From NCBI GenBank assembly GCA_035235625.1, contig CP141141.1, positions 3,844,001-3,908,000 on the forward strand: DNA of 64,000 bases, written 5' to 3'. The notes beneath the pieces are model-generated. The model worked only from the letters and a program-made list of their open reading frames with translations. It searched no databases and was not told the DNA's origin. The translations under genes and the position numbers were made by a program. Positions 30,441-41,359 of this stretch are shown piece by piece (position 1 is the first letter of the stretch; each line of letters starts with the position of its first letter). Source of the stretch: Saururus chinensis (Eukaryota > Streptophyta > Magnoliopsida > Piperales > Saururaceae).

Positions 30441-31404
30441 GAAAACCATACTAACATAATGGGATGCAACTTGGACCTAGTATACATCAGAACTGGAAAA
30501 CTGACAACTAGAAAACATAAAGCTGGGAACTGGAAAACTGAAAATGGGCAATTGGAAAACTGCAAGTTGGGAAACTGGCAAATTGGAAATTAGAAAAGTC
30601 TACTAGAAACCTGAACAGAAACATGATAACCTCATGCAAAAACGTAATATCAACAAAAATTGTCCTTGCACACCTTTCATATGTACAAAAATACATTTTT
30701 CTCTAAACATGTATCATATTTTTCAAGGAGTTTTTGTCTTTTTTTTCTTTGCTGAAGGGACTCTTCTCTTTTCCAATATACATCCCAAACACACAACAAA
30801 CTTTGTGTTTCCCTTTCCATGCTCTTCTCGTATCATATCAGCAATCCAGTTTTTTACTTTTCCACTTTTCAGTTATCCAGTCTTCCAAATGTCTAGTTTC
30901 CCGTTTTCAATTTTCCAGTTACCCAAAAATCTTATTAACAAAAACTACGTAATGACCAATATATAACCAACCAAAAATACAATTTATCATCTAGTAACAC
31001 ATTTCTCATCATCCTAAATAACATGAATCAATTTTCTTCTATGAAGGAATATACGAAGCTCGACATTGAGACGTGCCAAAGAAAAGTAGTGAAGAAGGAA
31101 ACAACTGGGCAAACAAAAATAGCTCGAAAGATTAACCAACCTAGGTAGGAAGCCTTACTGGAGATAAAACCACTGCAAGATGAAGTCGTATCGGAGAAGA
31201 AGAAGACACTTTTCTGGACTGAGCGACCGATGTAGATGATTTTTCCAGTCGGGTTGTCATATGATGAAGGAGCGGGTAGTTCAGTAAAAAGCCTTCACAC
31301 ATGTGCAAGTTCCCATGTGAGCAAGTCTACTTTGGTAAATAGAAGATACTTATTCACACTTTGGTTATTTCACTAAAGTAGGAGTCTACTTTGGTCAATT
31401 ACTC
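30441..31404. repeat. Right terminal inverted repeat of the MULE
   Basis: 964 bp, reverse complement of the left arm without the 558-bp insertion. It includes the intact target site at 30801-30805. Confidence 0.92.
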
Positions 31405-31413
31405 ATTAATCAA

Positions 31414-34400
31414 ACATGTTTTAATATTTTTTCCTTACCCTTCTCTTTCCACCCTCCCCCTTCGTCTCACTGACCTATGAATGCTCTCTCATCAATCCTC
31501 TCCCACTGCTGCCTCCTCCCATAGGAATCCCTCAGCAGACGCAGTCCACTTTGCCCATGGAAAACCCATTTGACCTCGCTATGCTAGAATAGCCTGATAG
31601 GTCCTTCCATCAACAATTCTAGTCCACCCCACTCCTCGGCAGCTAGTTCTAGTCATCCCCTTTCCTACTCCCATACCTTTCATCATTTCATCTTAGCATC
31701 ATATCTTTGCAGCTAACTGCCTTCCTCACAAAGGTCTCACATACAACAACGGGGCTTCTATCCTCTTCTCACGACACCTTGGTTTAGCCCTTCATAAAAT
31801 TGGGTAAACCTATTCCTCATCCAAATGGAGACTCAACACCTAGTTTGAAATAGAAGAAGCAAGAGTGAAAGTTGTCATCTTAGAGATGTAAGACATGTAT
31901 AGAACGAATTAGGATTTAACTATCTCCTTTGAAGATGGGGGACTACCAAATTTGGGGTTATTTCAATATGTGGGGCCTATCTATTTGACTCCATAATGTC
32001 AGCCAGAAAAATAAACCCTCTAGAAAATCAACCTGAGAAAAAGTTTCTCATATTGAAATGAGAGTGTCACATCTCTCTCCCTCTCTAAATATAGTCTTTA
32101 CCAATATTTATTCAAGGTGAGACCAAGGGAAATAGAAAGATCGTTGTAACAAATGTGGGGGGGGCAAAAAATTTTAGGCCCATTTGGACATATGGGCATC
32201 CTTCATCATGACACTTTAATCTCACCATCAAATCAATGATTGAGATTATATTTTCTAATATGAGCTCTTAGAGTTGTAAGATAGGTGAGGAACCAATTAT
32301 GATTTAAATATTACTTTTGAAGATGGGGTCTACTAAATTCGGGATCATTCCAATATGTGGGGCCCATCATTTAGCCGTGTCAAATTTAAGCCGTTGATTT
32401 GGGGTTGAAATAGTGACACACTATATTTTTCCAAGGAAAATATAATTCTTGTTTTGAAATTTTGCTTTTCATCGACAAGCTATTGACTTGTCGGGTTTAA
32501 CTGTTGGTAGGCACCAACGTGTAGATGGTAGCATTGGAGAAATCGTAAGATGTGATTATATTGAGAAACACGGGTTGTTATGTGGTTCTGAATTTAAGAA
32601 GCGGTTTCCCCCTTTATAAAGGGAAAGAATCTCAAAAATTCACATATTTGGATTCTATGAGGAGTCCAAGAGAGATTGGAGTGCGTCCAGCTTGGAGTGT
32701 AGAAGGTTTTATGGCAGGAAGGAGGGGCATTGCCCGATCGAGGTTGAATTGCCAACCTCGTTGTTGTATGATGGTCGAAACACATGTTCTTAGTTTATTT
32801 ACATGGTTGTTGATGAAATTTGAATGTACGTACATTTGTTTACCAGAGAATTTTACCATGTTTAGAGTAACAATGACAATTTTGATGCATGTGGATCATA
32901 CAACTCTTTTTATGTTTTAAAATGTAGGAATCTCAGTTTACATGTTGAGTTTATCATTTTTTTTAAAGGATTGCTCAGATAACTAGTTTGGTCTCTATTT
33001 ATTTTCTTCTGGATTATCAACATGGTTGTCGACACGTCGGTGATGGCGTCAATAGTTGGAGGAAGATAAATAGTACCAACACCTATATGTTGCATCATGT
33101 TGGTGTTATACTAGTCATTGGCAATGTAACTGATGCATCTATGATGACATTGGCAAGATGGGTTCCTATAGTCCATCTACTGTTGGTAAGAATTTGATGC
33201 GTCGATTTGTCATTGAAACCTCAGCCGATATGTCGATGAGGTTATCCTTAATTGGATTTTCATGTCATCTTTGTGAGAGTGATTACACTATGGTAGTTCG
33301 CTACATAGATGTGTGGAGGTGCTAGTACAACATGTGGTAGATTGTCGCATCTTGGGAGATAGATGTCTAAGTGATACTAAGCATCATTATGAAGACCGTA
33401 AATGTAAGAACATATGAGTCATATGTCAAATTTATTAGCTAATTTCTTTGTCAAAATTATGTTAGAAACCTTGAGTATCTATTTAGTCTTAGAATCTGAT
33501 GAGAAGTTGTTTGGTCGAGTCAGATTTGGAATTGAAAAACTTGAAAAATAGGAGCTAACATGTTCTTATAGATCAAGATAGAAAAATGGAGAATGTTGAA
33601 GCTTTCTGAAGGTTGTTCAGATCTCATATTTGCATATTAAAATCACTTAGAGAAGTTTTAGAAGTGATTTCAAGGGTTTTAGGGTAAAAAGGGCAAAACT
33701 ATAATTTGACAAACAGAATGATTGATCGTTGGACAAAAGGATTGATGGAACAATCAATCAGCATATAATTTTGCCCTATATGAAATGAAGCCTAGAGTTA
33801 TTGATCGATCACTTTGATTAATCAATTGATCGCTTGAAGTATCATGTGTAAAACAAATAGTGTACAATCAAACACTATTTGGAACAAACGATCACTTCGA
33901 GGACTAGTTACTCTAATTAAGTCCTTCCAAATTTAATTTCTTTCTTTGTTGAAGTCAAATTTTGAGAAAGGAAAACCTGGAGGAGATTAGAGAAGAAGGG
34001 TTTATGCCTTTTGCATATTGTTTTCTAAAGACAATTCACATGAAGCTTTGAGTTAAAGATCAATGGTGAATTCATGAAGCTATTCCACAACTAAGAAGAG
34101 ATTTCACACAGAGATTTCAAAGAGGAGTTGCAGCATACCTTCAATGGGAGATTGAATATTCTAAAGAGGTCAAAGTCAATAAAAAAGAAGAGCTTGTTGA
34201 AGGCTAGAAGAAGACAAAGACTAAGCAAGGAGGAAGAAAAAGTTTAAATTTCTTTAGGGAGAAAACTTGAAAGCCAACAACAACAAATATTTATGGAGAT
34301 CTAAATAAAATAAGTTTGTTTTAGAGCCAAAATGAATGTTGGTGGTTTACTTGTGTTGATGTAAATTGTTTTGCTTACTAGTAGTGCATTGATTTGGTTC

Positions 34401-35905
34401 CTTTTTGGAACTGCTGTAATTTTTTACCCACGTTAAATTATTGTCTATTCATGTGTAAACAAAATGTTTAGGTTAGTAGATGGATATTAAACTCATAGTA
34501 AATAGAGCGTTCAATGCTTGATTCGATCTTCAAGTTCTCTACTTTTTGTAAGTTTTCTTAATCACAATTACTAAGGTATGGAAATAACACTAACCTTAAG
34601 CTTTTGGGAACAACAATTATCTAATGTGAAATCAAAGCTTGATAGATGCTTGCGCGTGTGAATAGTATGTTCTATCAACTAATTCTTATTCGACTATTGG
34701 GCAATGAGGCCTGAGAAATTTTCTCCTGAGAACTTGGATGTGTAAGAGTCTACAGTTGGTGATCCCAATGTTAAAAGCATTCCTAGGATTCAAGCTTTTC
34801 TGCGATCATTATAAATAATATCATGTAATTCTGTTGTTGTAGACATGGATTGTATTGGCATCCCACCTCTGGACTGGAAGAAAGGTATCTATAGCAGGTT
34901 GTGATATTAAACCTTATACTCATGGGTGTGTTTGTATTTTTTCCCCCCGATCCTTTCCCCCTCTTGAAATTAGTTATTTTTAGATAAACCAGATTCTATG
35001 TACCCATCAGGATATCTACTTTTCCCTTGTGAAACTAATGTTGATGACAGGATTTTGGTTTCCTTCATTTTACCATCTTTGTTTTGAAAGGTGGTGGGTA
35101 CATTGAATTTCAGAAACCTTGTTAAAAGAGAAGTAACGTTTTTTGAGGAAAAATTGAAACTCTATGGAAAATTTTATCATTGATCACACATCTCTTAATT
35201 TGTCATTATCCAGTTAGGTAGGACCACTGGCGGGCCTACATTGGGACAGGGGGGCCATGGCCCCCCTTCTTCTTGAATTTATTTTTGAAGGTTTTAGTAG
35301 TCTCTAGGTTGATCAAAGGTCCCCCCCCCCCCCCCCCCCACCTTAAATGGCCCATTTTTTCTTGAAGTTCCGATTCCTCCCCTGGGTAGGACCTTGTATA
35401 AATCAAACGCCTAACTTGGCTGAACACCCTTAGAGAAAGACTACAAATGTTATGGCAAAGCCTATCTTGTTCGGCATTATGCTCCATTCTCATTCCAAAT
35501 TATGTATAAGATTATCACATTCTAGTTTACTAAAATTTAGATAGGGTTTTGCTTAAAAATCATGTCATTGAGAAGTCTCAAAGCAACAACATAAATTTTA
35601 ATAGAAATGGGATTCTAGAGAGAAAAGGCATTTTGCTACAATCGAGCACCCTTTTTCTTTGGGTAGGCAACTCAAGGCATGATTTTTGTGTCCTATGTTC
35701 CATTCAATGCACCCCTAAGTCGGTATCACTTTAGAAAAGGGCAACATTAAAATAGGAACATAAACTTATACTTGCACTTATGTTTCATTTATGAATGGTT
35801 ATTTTCCCACCCCATGGTTGCATCAGCCCACCCCACCCCTTAACCTGCTCTACACTCCATGTGCACCATCGGTGCCAGCTTGCCTTTATCCTTCTAGGAA
35901 GGAAA
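31414..35905. other. Intergenic DNA with duplicated blocks and simple runs
   Basis: No gene is recognised. Two related blocks in the same direction (about 31880-31990 and 32270-32370, sharing GAAGATGGGG, CTAC and CAATATGTGGGGCC) are a decayed duplication some 390 bp apart. The frame at 32552-32920 matches nothing known. About 33460-34800 has the look of a retroelement LTR or leader but no clean ends. A GGGGGGCCATGGCCCCCC palindrome near 35247 is followed by a run of 18 C at about 35322-35339. Confidence 0.4.
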
Positions 35906-36092
35906 CATTTTTTATGCTCCACTCTGACAATGAGTCAAGTGTAAGGAACGCATATGAAGTGTTTATGTTCAAGATAGATGAGCATTAGTGTAAGTACCAC
36001 TTGCGTTAATGTGCGCTAGTGTGTGCACCATCGAACTCGAAAATGAATACTTCACATGTGTTCCTTATGCTTGGCTAGGAGCATGAAAAACC
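35906..36092. mobile_element. Foldback MITE, copy 1
   Basis: The two halves are imperfect reverse complements: TTTTTTATGCTCC, then AGTCAAGTGTAAGGAAC and CATATGAAGTGTTTAT on the left, matched by ATGAATACTTCACATGTGTTCCTTATGCTTGGCT and GGAGCATGAAAAA split along the right. A second, diverged copy is at 40291-40455. No clear TSD. Confidence 0.65.
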
Positions 36093-36164
36093 TTAGAAGC
36101 AACTCACCCCATGGCTGCCTAGAAGAGTGGCCCAAGGGTGAAAAGGGTCAAGGTGGCTCGGGGG

Positions 36165-36758
36165 TAAGGGTGCTAAAGCAAGCTCGTAGATTGACTTGAC
36201 TAGTGTTCAACTTGGTACGTGTTTGAACTCAAACTCAAAATTAGTCAAGCCAAACTTAATCATACCTATGTTCATTCGGGTTTGTTCAAAGCTCAAAAAA
36301 GCTTGTATTCATAGTATTTATATATAGATTTCATGTCTTCAACGTTTCAACTCCATTCATAATATTTATCATTTTTTACTTTTTTAATATATGAAATAAG
36401 TAAAACATATCACATGAGAATTAGGACCATTCTTTTACTTCTATAAATTCAAACTAATTAAAACATACATATAGTGTGGGATTAGAAAATCAAAATCAGC
36501 TAAAATTATTTTAATTAATTTTTAATCCATACCTTGAATATGAGTAAGGTATACATGGGATTGATATGTTAGGAGTCACAATACTTATATCTCTCTACTA
36601 ATATAATATATTATATTATATAATAATATGGTAGATACTTATTACAAAATCAAGCCAGCTCGCATGCTAAAGTGACTCAATTGAACTCGAAGTTAAAATT
36701 TCAAACTCAAGCCGAATCAACCTAAAGCTAGACCCGGCATAGCACGTTAGCACCCCTA
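36165..36758. mobile_element. hAT-type MITE, 594 bp
   Basis: Inverted ends TAAGGGTGCTAA and (reversed) TAGGGGTGCTAA, flanked by 8-bp CTCGGGGG (36157-36164) and CTCGTGGT (36759-36766), which agree at six of eight positions. The AT-rich interior with CTCAAACTCAA motifs has no coding capacity. Older than the hAT element at 22148. Confidence 0.75.
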
Positions 36759-36766
36759 CTCGTGGT

Positions 36767-38269
36767 TGTGGAGAGTTTGGACAGTGTTGGGGTACAGGGT
36801 GAGAAAAAAAAGTGAAATTGAATAAGATCAAAAAAATCAGTGGAGTGGGGCGAGCACATAGCTGGGTTTAAAAATAGCCAGTTCATTTTTTCTGTGGGAG
36901 ATGAAAACCTTAAAACAAGCTAGAGCTCAATAGATTGAGCATTTTTGTAACAAAGGGATATCTAAGAAGCTTTGAGAGTCACTAACAAAGATCTAGGGGA
37001 GGGGCAATGAATTACCTCACTATCATGGTGATTCTAGGGGAGAGAGATGAAACATGTTCACCTATGGAGTATGTTACTTAGAAAAAGTTACACTGGGCCG
37101 AGGTGTATATTGAGAAAGATACACTCGGCGTGTTGCTAACCGTCAGATCTCAATTGTGCCGCTGACATTATATAGGGGTGGGCAGGTAGTTCAAAACCCG
37201 TCCCTAATTAATTCTCACTCATGATTAGATATCCAAAATCGTTCGGTGCACATGCTCCTAGATGCGCTAGCAGATATAAACGGGATTCATGTTATGTATA
37301 TGGAAAACAATAGCATGAGCCAGTTAAGCTTATTTTTTTGCGTCCATGCCCATAATGCATGTGAAAAGAGGGGGTGGGCGGGACACTATTAATATATATG
37401 TCTTCAATCTCAAATCATATGACAACTTTATGCATTTTTTACAATTTTAATTCATGTAAATGTTTAACATAATTTATTATCATCTAATTTAAAAGTAAAA
37501 AAAAAAAAAGCAATCTGGGAGATGGGTCTACTATATGTCAAAATCTAATATCATGAACCCTAATGTGTAGAAGGGAAGTGCTATAAAATTTTGACATCAT
37601 CATTAAATCAATTGGAATTTCAGCATTGGAATAATGTAAAAGGTTTGTTCTAGTAGTTAAATTATTTAGTAGTCAAAAATGATATAACTCACTTATTTTC
37701 ATGTAAATAATTCATTACCCATTGAACAACTAAAATTTTGTGTAACAAATTGTTTCATTAAAATCATTAGATATTATACGAATTATAGTACTTTAAAGAG
37801 TCCAAATTTAGTTTTAATGATTAGCATATTTTACGAGAATACAACCAAAACACAAGCTACCATATTAATAATAAAAGGTAACAATATAGGCATGACCTAA
37901 TCAGGAGACAAGAATTCAATTTGCACTCATCTTCATCAACAGCTGAAAGTGAGTCCCATCAATTCTGTGGTACACTTGGTGTGCAAGACATAAGAAATAA
38001 GGATGAGATGATGAAGAAAGAGAGAGAGACAAAGAGTTTAATTAGGAACTTTAGAATATAAACTAAATTAAAATTAAGGCATAATAACTCCAACGACGAA
38101 TATATGAGATAAATGGCTATTAGCAAATCCTTGAAGCCCATAAATCACAATTAAAATAAAAATTACACATAAGAAAATCACCGCTATCTAACTCCTACAT
38201 AATTATAATATAAGTAACCAATTAAGTACTTCACCCATGCAGGTCTAATAGGTAGAGAGGTCGAAATCC
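36767..38269. other. Intergenic DNA downstream of the NAC gene
   Basis: AT-rich, no gene recognised; it should contain the 3' UTR of the minus-strand NAC gene at its right end. Confidence 0.5.
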
Positions 38270-39028
38270 TCAAACGATATTTCTTCTTGTGAGCCGATAT
38301 AGGACCCATTCATTTGGCTGCAAACATGGTTAAAAAATTTTTAAAAAAAATAAGAGATCTAGTTAATTTAACTGTGTTAAAATAAGGAATTTTATTTAAT
38401 TGTCAAATAATACACAACCTGATTTTCAAGTCTGAATGAGTGCAAGATCCAGCTAGTCTTCCTATGGACATATCTTCTGCCAGGTTCTTGTGAACGAACC
38501 TTTTCGTAATAGACGAGCTTATTCTTTATGCCCAACACAATTTCAGATTGGTTTTCCCCATGGATTGGCACAGAGTTGGCCAGCCTCCAATGCCCTCCTA
38601 CTACACGTAGCCGTTGCGAAGCTTGGTTTCTCCTCTTTGATAAGAAATACCAGCAGTTTGTTCTGGCAGGCGCTGGAGCATAGATCGCTACAAGATGCAC
38701 GATTAGTTCAATCTTTATCAAAGCAATAATTTCAAGCTTAACTAGATTTAGACTGTATATAAACCACAAACTCACCTGCTAGGAGTGCAGGATCAAACTC
38801 ATGAAGAGCTTCCACTTCATGAATACCTATGGCAGTGGTTGGAGGGAGGACACCACCGGGCGAATTCTTGATGGCCAGAATGTGTTCCAAGATCTCCACA
38901 TCACTAGGCATGAAGCGGAAAGGCACTAACAGCTGGCCATTGAAATGTATTGGTGACGATATCGGCAGGGCTCTCGGAGGAGTATTCGGAGGAGGAGTAG
39001 TCGGACGAGAAGAGAACTCTTGCCCCAT
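38270..39028 (-). CDS. NAC-domain transcription factor, short
   Basis: Three minus-strand exons, 38776-39028, 38419-38687 and 38270-38317, with GT..AG junctions and matching phases, encode 189 aa. After a Pro/Ser-rich start, NAC subdomains appear in order: A/B (VPFRFMPSDVEILEHIL, then DPALLA), C (CWYFLSKR, GGHWRLA), D (VLGIKNKLVYYE, then TSWILHSFRL) and E (NEWVLYRLTRR). The stop follows four residues later, so the usual C-terminal activation or repression region is missing. Several normally invariant positions differ (for example GHWRLA for GYWKATG). An in-frame ATG at 39142 would add 38 residues; I prefer 39028 because it begins MGQEFSS directly before the Pro-rich leader. Such a protein could bind DNA or dimerise without activating, or be a decaying paralogue. 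Confidence 0.82.
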
Positions 39029-39142
39029 AGAAGATGAAAGAGCCCTGACTATCCACTTGCCAGTTGCCACTTTTTTATTAAAATCAAAGACATAGAAAGA
39101 GAGAGAGAGACAACTCTCCCATGAGAACCGTTTTGTTAACAA

Positions 39143-40290
39143 GTGGGGCTAACCCAATGTAAAAAGATTTTGTTAACAACAATAGATTTAACCAGTTATT
39201 GCAATCAATAGAGCTAGTGTTCTAAAACTCCGCCTCAACATGGACCCGGGTAGGTCGCTGAATTGGGTGAATCAGGTTCAAACTTGAACCAATTGATGAC
39301 ATCATCAATTGAAGTAAGAACGCCTTGACATCAATTAATACATAACAAATTAGTCCAGTGATTAGTTAGATATGTGCTTCATCCAGAACAACCATTAGTC
39401 CTAATCCAGGCTTCCTGAGTTAGTGGGTCGGCAGTTCAACCGGCCGGCCCAACATGACCCAACTGGATCAAAATGGCCCAGTGACTTGGATGGACCATCC
39501 AGTATCTTAGACGGGTGCGCTTGAACCCACAAGTCGATCCAGTTCAAGTTTTATTACAATAAATAGAACACACTAATTATATAACAATAATATTTTCTCC
39601 ATCCCAAATTAAGCATCCTATTAGTTCGGTTTGAAAAACTAAATGAAACATTTCATACGGGATAGAAGGACCAAAGTTCTTAAAAGGTTTTGTCATATCA
39701 CCACTTTTTTAATAGTCATGGAAAAACAATATAGTAATTACTACACTAAACTTTGGAAACTTTTTGTTCCAAATATTCTGTGAAGCACTCACAATAGCCC
39801 AAAAGCCCAGTGTGCCATGAAAACTTGCTTAGTGTGCATGACACTCCGAGCTGTTGTGACGTATGTGAGGGATTCACAGCATAAAAGTTTGCATGGCAGT
39901 TTGAGCTATTCTGAGAACACTTATATGTGAGTGCTCTACACGGATCCGACGGCAAAACTTTTTATGGCATGTTTGGATAAGTAAAATAATTTAAAGAACC
40001 TTGAAAGTATAACTTTTTTATGAGGATTAATTTCAAAGGCGGCCTTTTAAATTGATATGGCATTTTGTATAATGATGCAACCTAAAAATATTTCTCTTCG
40101 AAAATTAAAAGGGTACCCAAACGTACCCTTAATCCAAAATAGATGTCTGAAAATCAATAAACATGTCTATGGATACATCGTAATGGTCCTGACCAGTGTT
40201 TTTCAAACCCACTCATCTACTAACCTGAATTGGTGGCCAGGTTGGGTCAATTGGTTGATCCGGTGCGTCCCCCAAAGTTGGTTGGCCGGG
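39143..40290. other. Intergenic DNA with old repeat fragments
   Basis: No gene is recognised. A small Stowaway-like fragment (about 39597-39670, CTCCATCCCAAATTAAG and reversed CCTTCTATCCCGTATG) and a repeat rich in CCAATTGATG and GGTTGGGTCAATTGG words at 39230-39500 and 40195-40280 are present. Confidence 0.4.
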
Positions 40291-40455
40291 CAAAAAAAGC
40301 AAAGAATTTTCATTATCCTTACTCACCATGAGTCAGTATAAGGAACATATGTGAAATATTCATTTACATATATGCTAATGTATATTAGACCGTCGATCTT
40401 AAAATAAATGCTCTGTATGCCTTCCTTACACTTGGCTCATAAAAAATGCTTCTCT
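40291..40455. mobile_element. Foldback MITE, copy 2 (inverted relative to copy 1)
   Basis: Shares the AGTCAGTATAAGGAACATAT arm and the CCTTACACTTGGCTCA...TAAAAAATG arm with the element at 35906-36092, in reverse orientation, with a diverged centre. Confidence 0.55.
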
Positions 40456-40856
40456 CTTAAACACATGACACATTGGAAAAAGACCAGTTTTTTTAGAGCA
40501 CATTCTTCACTAGGAAAATCCATGAAACATGTGGTATATTAAAACCAACACAAAAGTCTGCACAACCATGTAAATGATATTCATTTTAAGATACATGAAA
40601 AAAACCCAAATAGGCAAATAGGGGGCTGATAGCTAATGAACTGAAGACCAAGAAGAAGAAAAAAAAAGCAAATGCATCCATGCCAAAAAGAAGCCAACAC
40701 CTGTGAAATCAATTAGGGAAGAAAGCCCATTATTTTCCTTAATCATCTTTCAAATTTCGATCAATAAGCAGACAATTTGTATAGGGCAGACAAATTCATA
40801 CTCAGGACTACACTCCCACCAGCAAAGAAGAAATTAAAAAAATAAAACCAACCATG

Positions 40857-41136
40857 TCAAACTCTTCCTACCCACAAGAGAAAGAGGGAAAAAAGCACCT
40901 CCTTCATGCGGCCATCCACGGAGGATATTGGGTTCGGGTTCAGTACCTCCGGTTTTGCAGAAGACGCTGGTGAAGTTGGAAAGAGACTTGCGCCAGCCCT
41001 TGTCGGGGTCGGAAAGACCAGTGTTGAGTTGCTTCTCGTGGTTAATATAGGCGGCGCAAGGTTGGAGACGACGGAGTACGGAGGGAGGGGAAGCCGGGAG
41101 AGGCGGAGCAAGTCCGGTCAGTCCAGAACACCCCAA
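40857..41136 (-). CDS. Possible first exon of an unrecognised gene
   Basis: This is a GC-rich island in AT-rich surroundings with open frames on both strands. Two overlapping minus-strand frames are candidates. One starts at 41136 and carries LRRLQPCAAYINHEKQLN then KGWRKSLSNF; the other starts at 41111 with a Ser/Pro/Thr-rich sequence like an organelle transit peptide and could be spliced at GAG|gtgctt near 40890. A plus-strand frame (40906-41232) is also open. I recognise no family and found no partner exon, so strand and frame are unproven. Confidence 0.3.
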
Positions 41137-41359
41137 TCGCAGATTCGCAGTCGATTACGCCGGAAGAGGGGAAGGGGAGGGAAAGATTATCGCGCGGGAA
41201 GATCGGGATTCGGGATAGTTTGCTTTTTTTAAACCCGGGTGAACCGAGCCGGTCCGGGCCAACGGTTCACCTAGGCGGTTCTCTTCTCTACTGCCCGGAG
41301 GGGTTCTGACTCTGAACCTAGCGAAACCTTCGGCCCCGACGAGTCCATCCAATCAGCTA

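Larger units (their letters stand above)
28211..31404. mobile_element. TIR-MULE with ULP1-like cargo, TSD ATTAATCAA
   Basis: Perfect 9-bp direct repeats ATTAATCAA at 28202-28210 and 31405-31413 bracket a 3,194-bp element. This is the duplication length of Mutator-like elements. The inverted repeats are exceptionally long: left 28211-29738 (including a 558-bp insertion and its TSD) and right 30441-31404, about 965 bp each when the insertion is discounted. Outer ends read TAGGAATTGACCAAAG and, reversed, GAGTAATTGACCAAAG. Between them lie about 700 bp with an ULP1-protease-like frame. No MULE transposase is present, so mobility would need one from elsewhere. Confidence 0.93.

Noticed and set aside
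33104-34754. Possible LTR with TGTTAT...TCTACA ends and GTTGG on both sides
   Set aside because: The interior looks LTR-like only from about 33460, and with a freely searched 5-bp word the match is likely chance.
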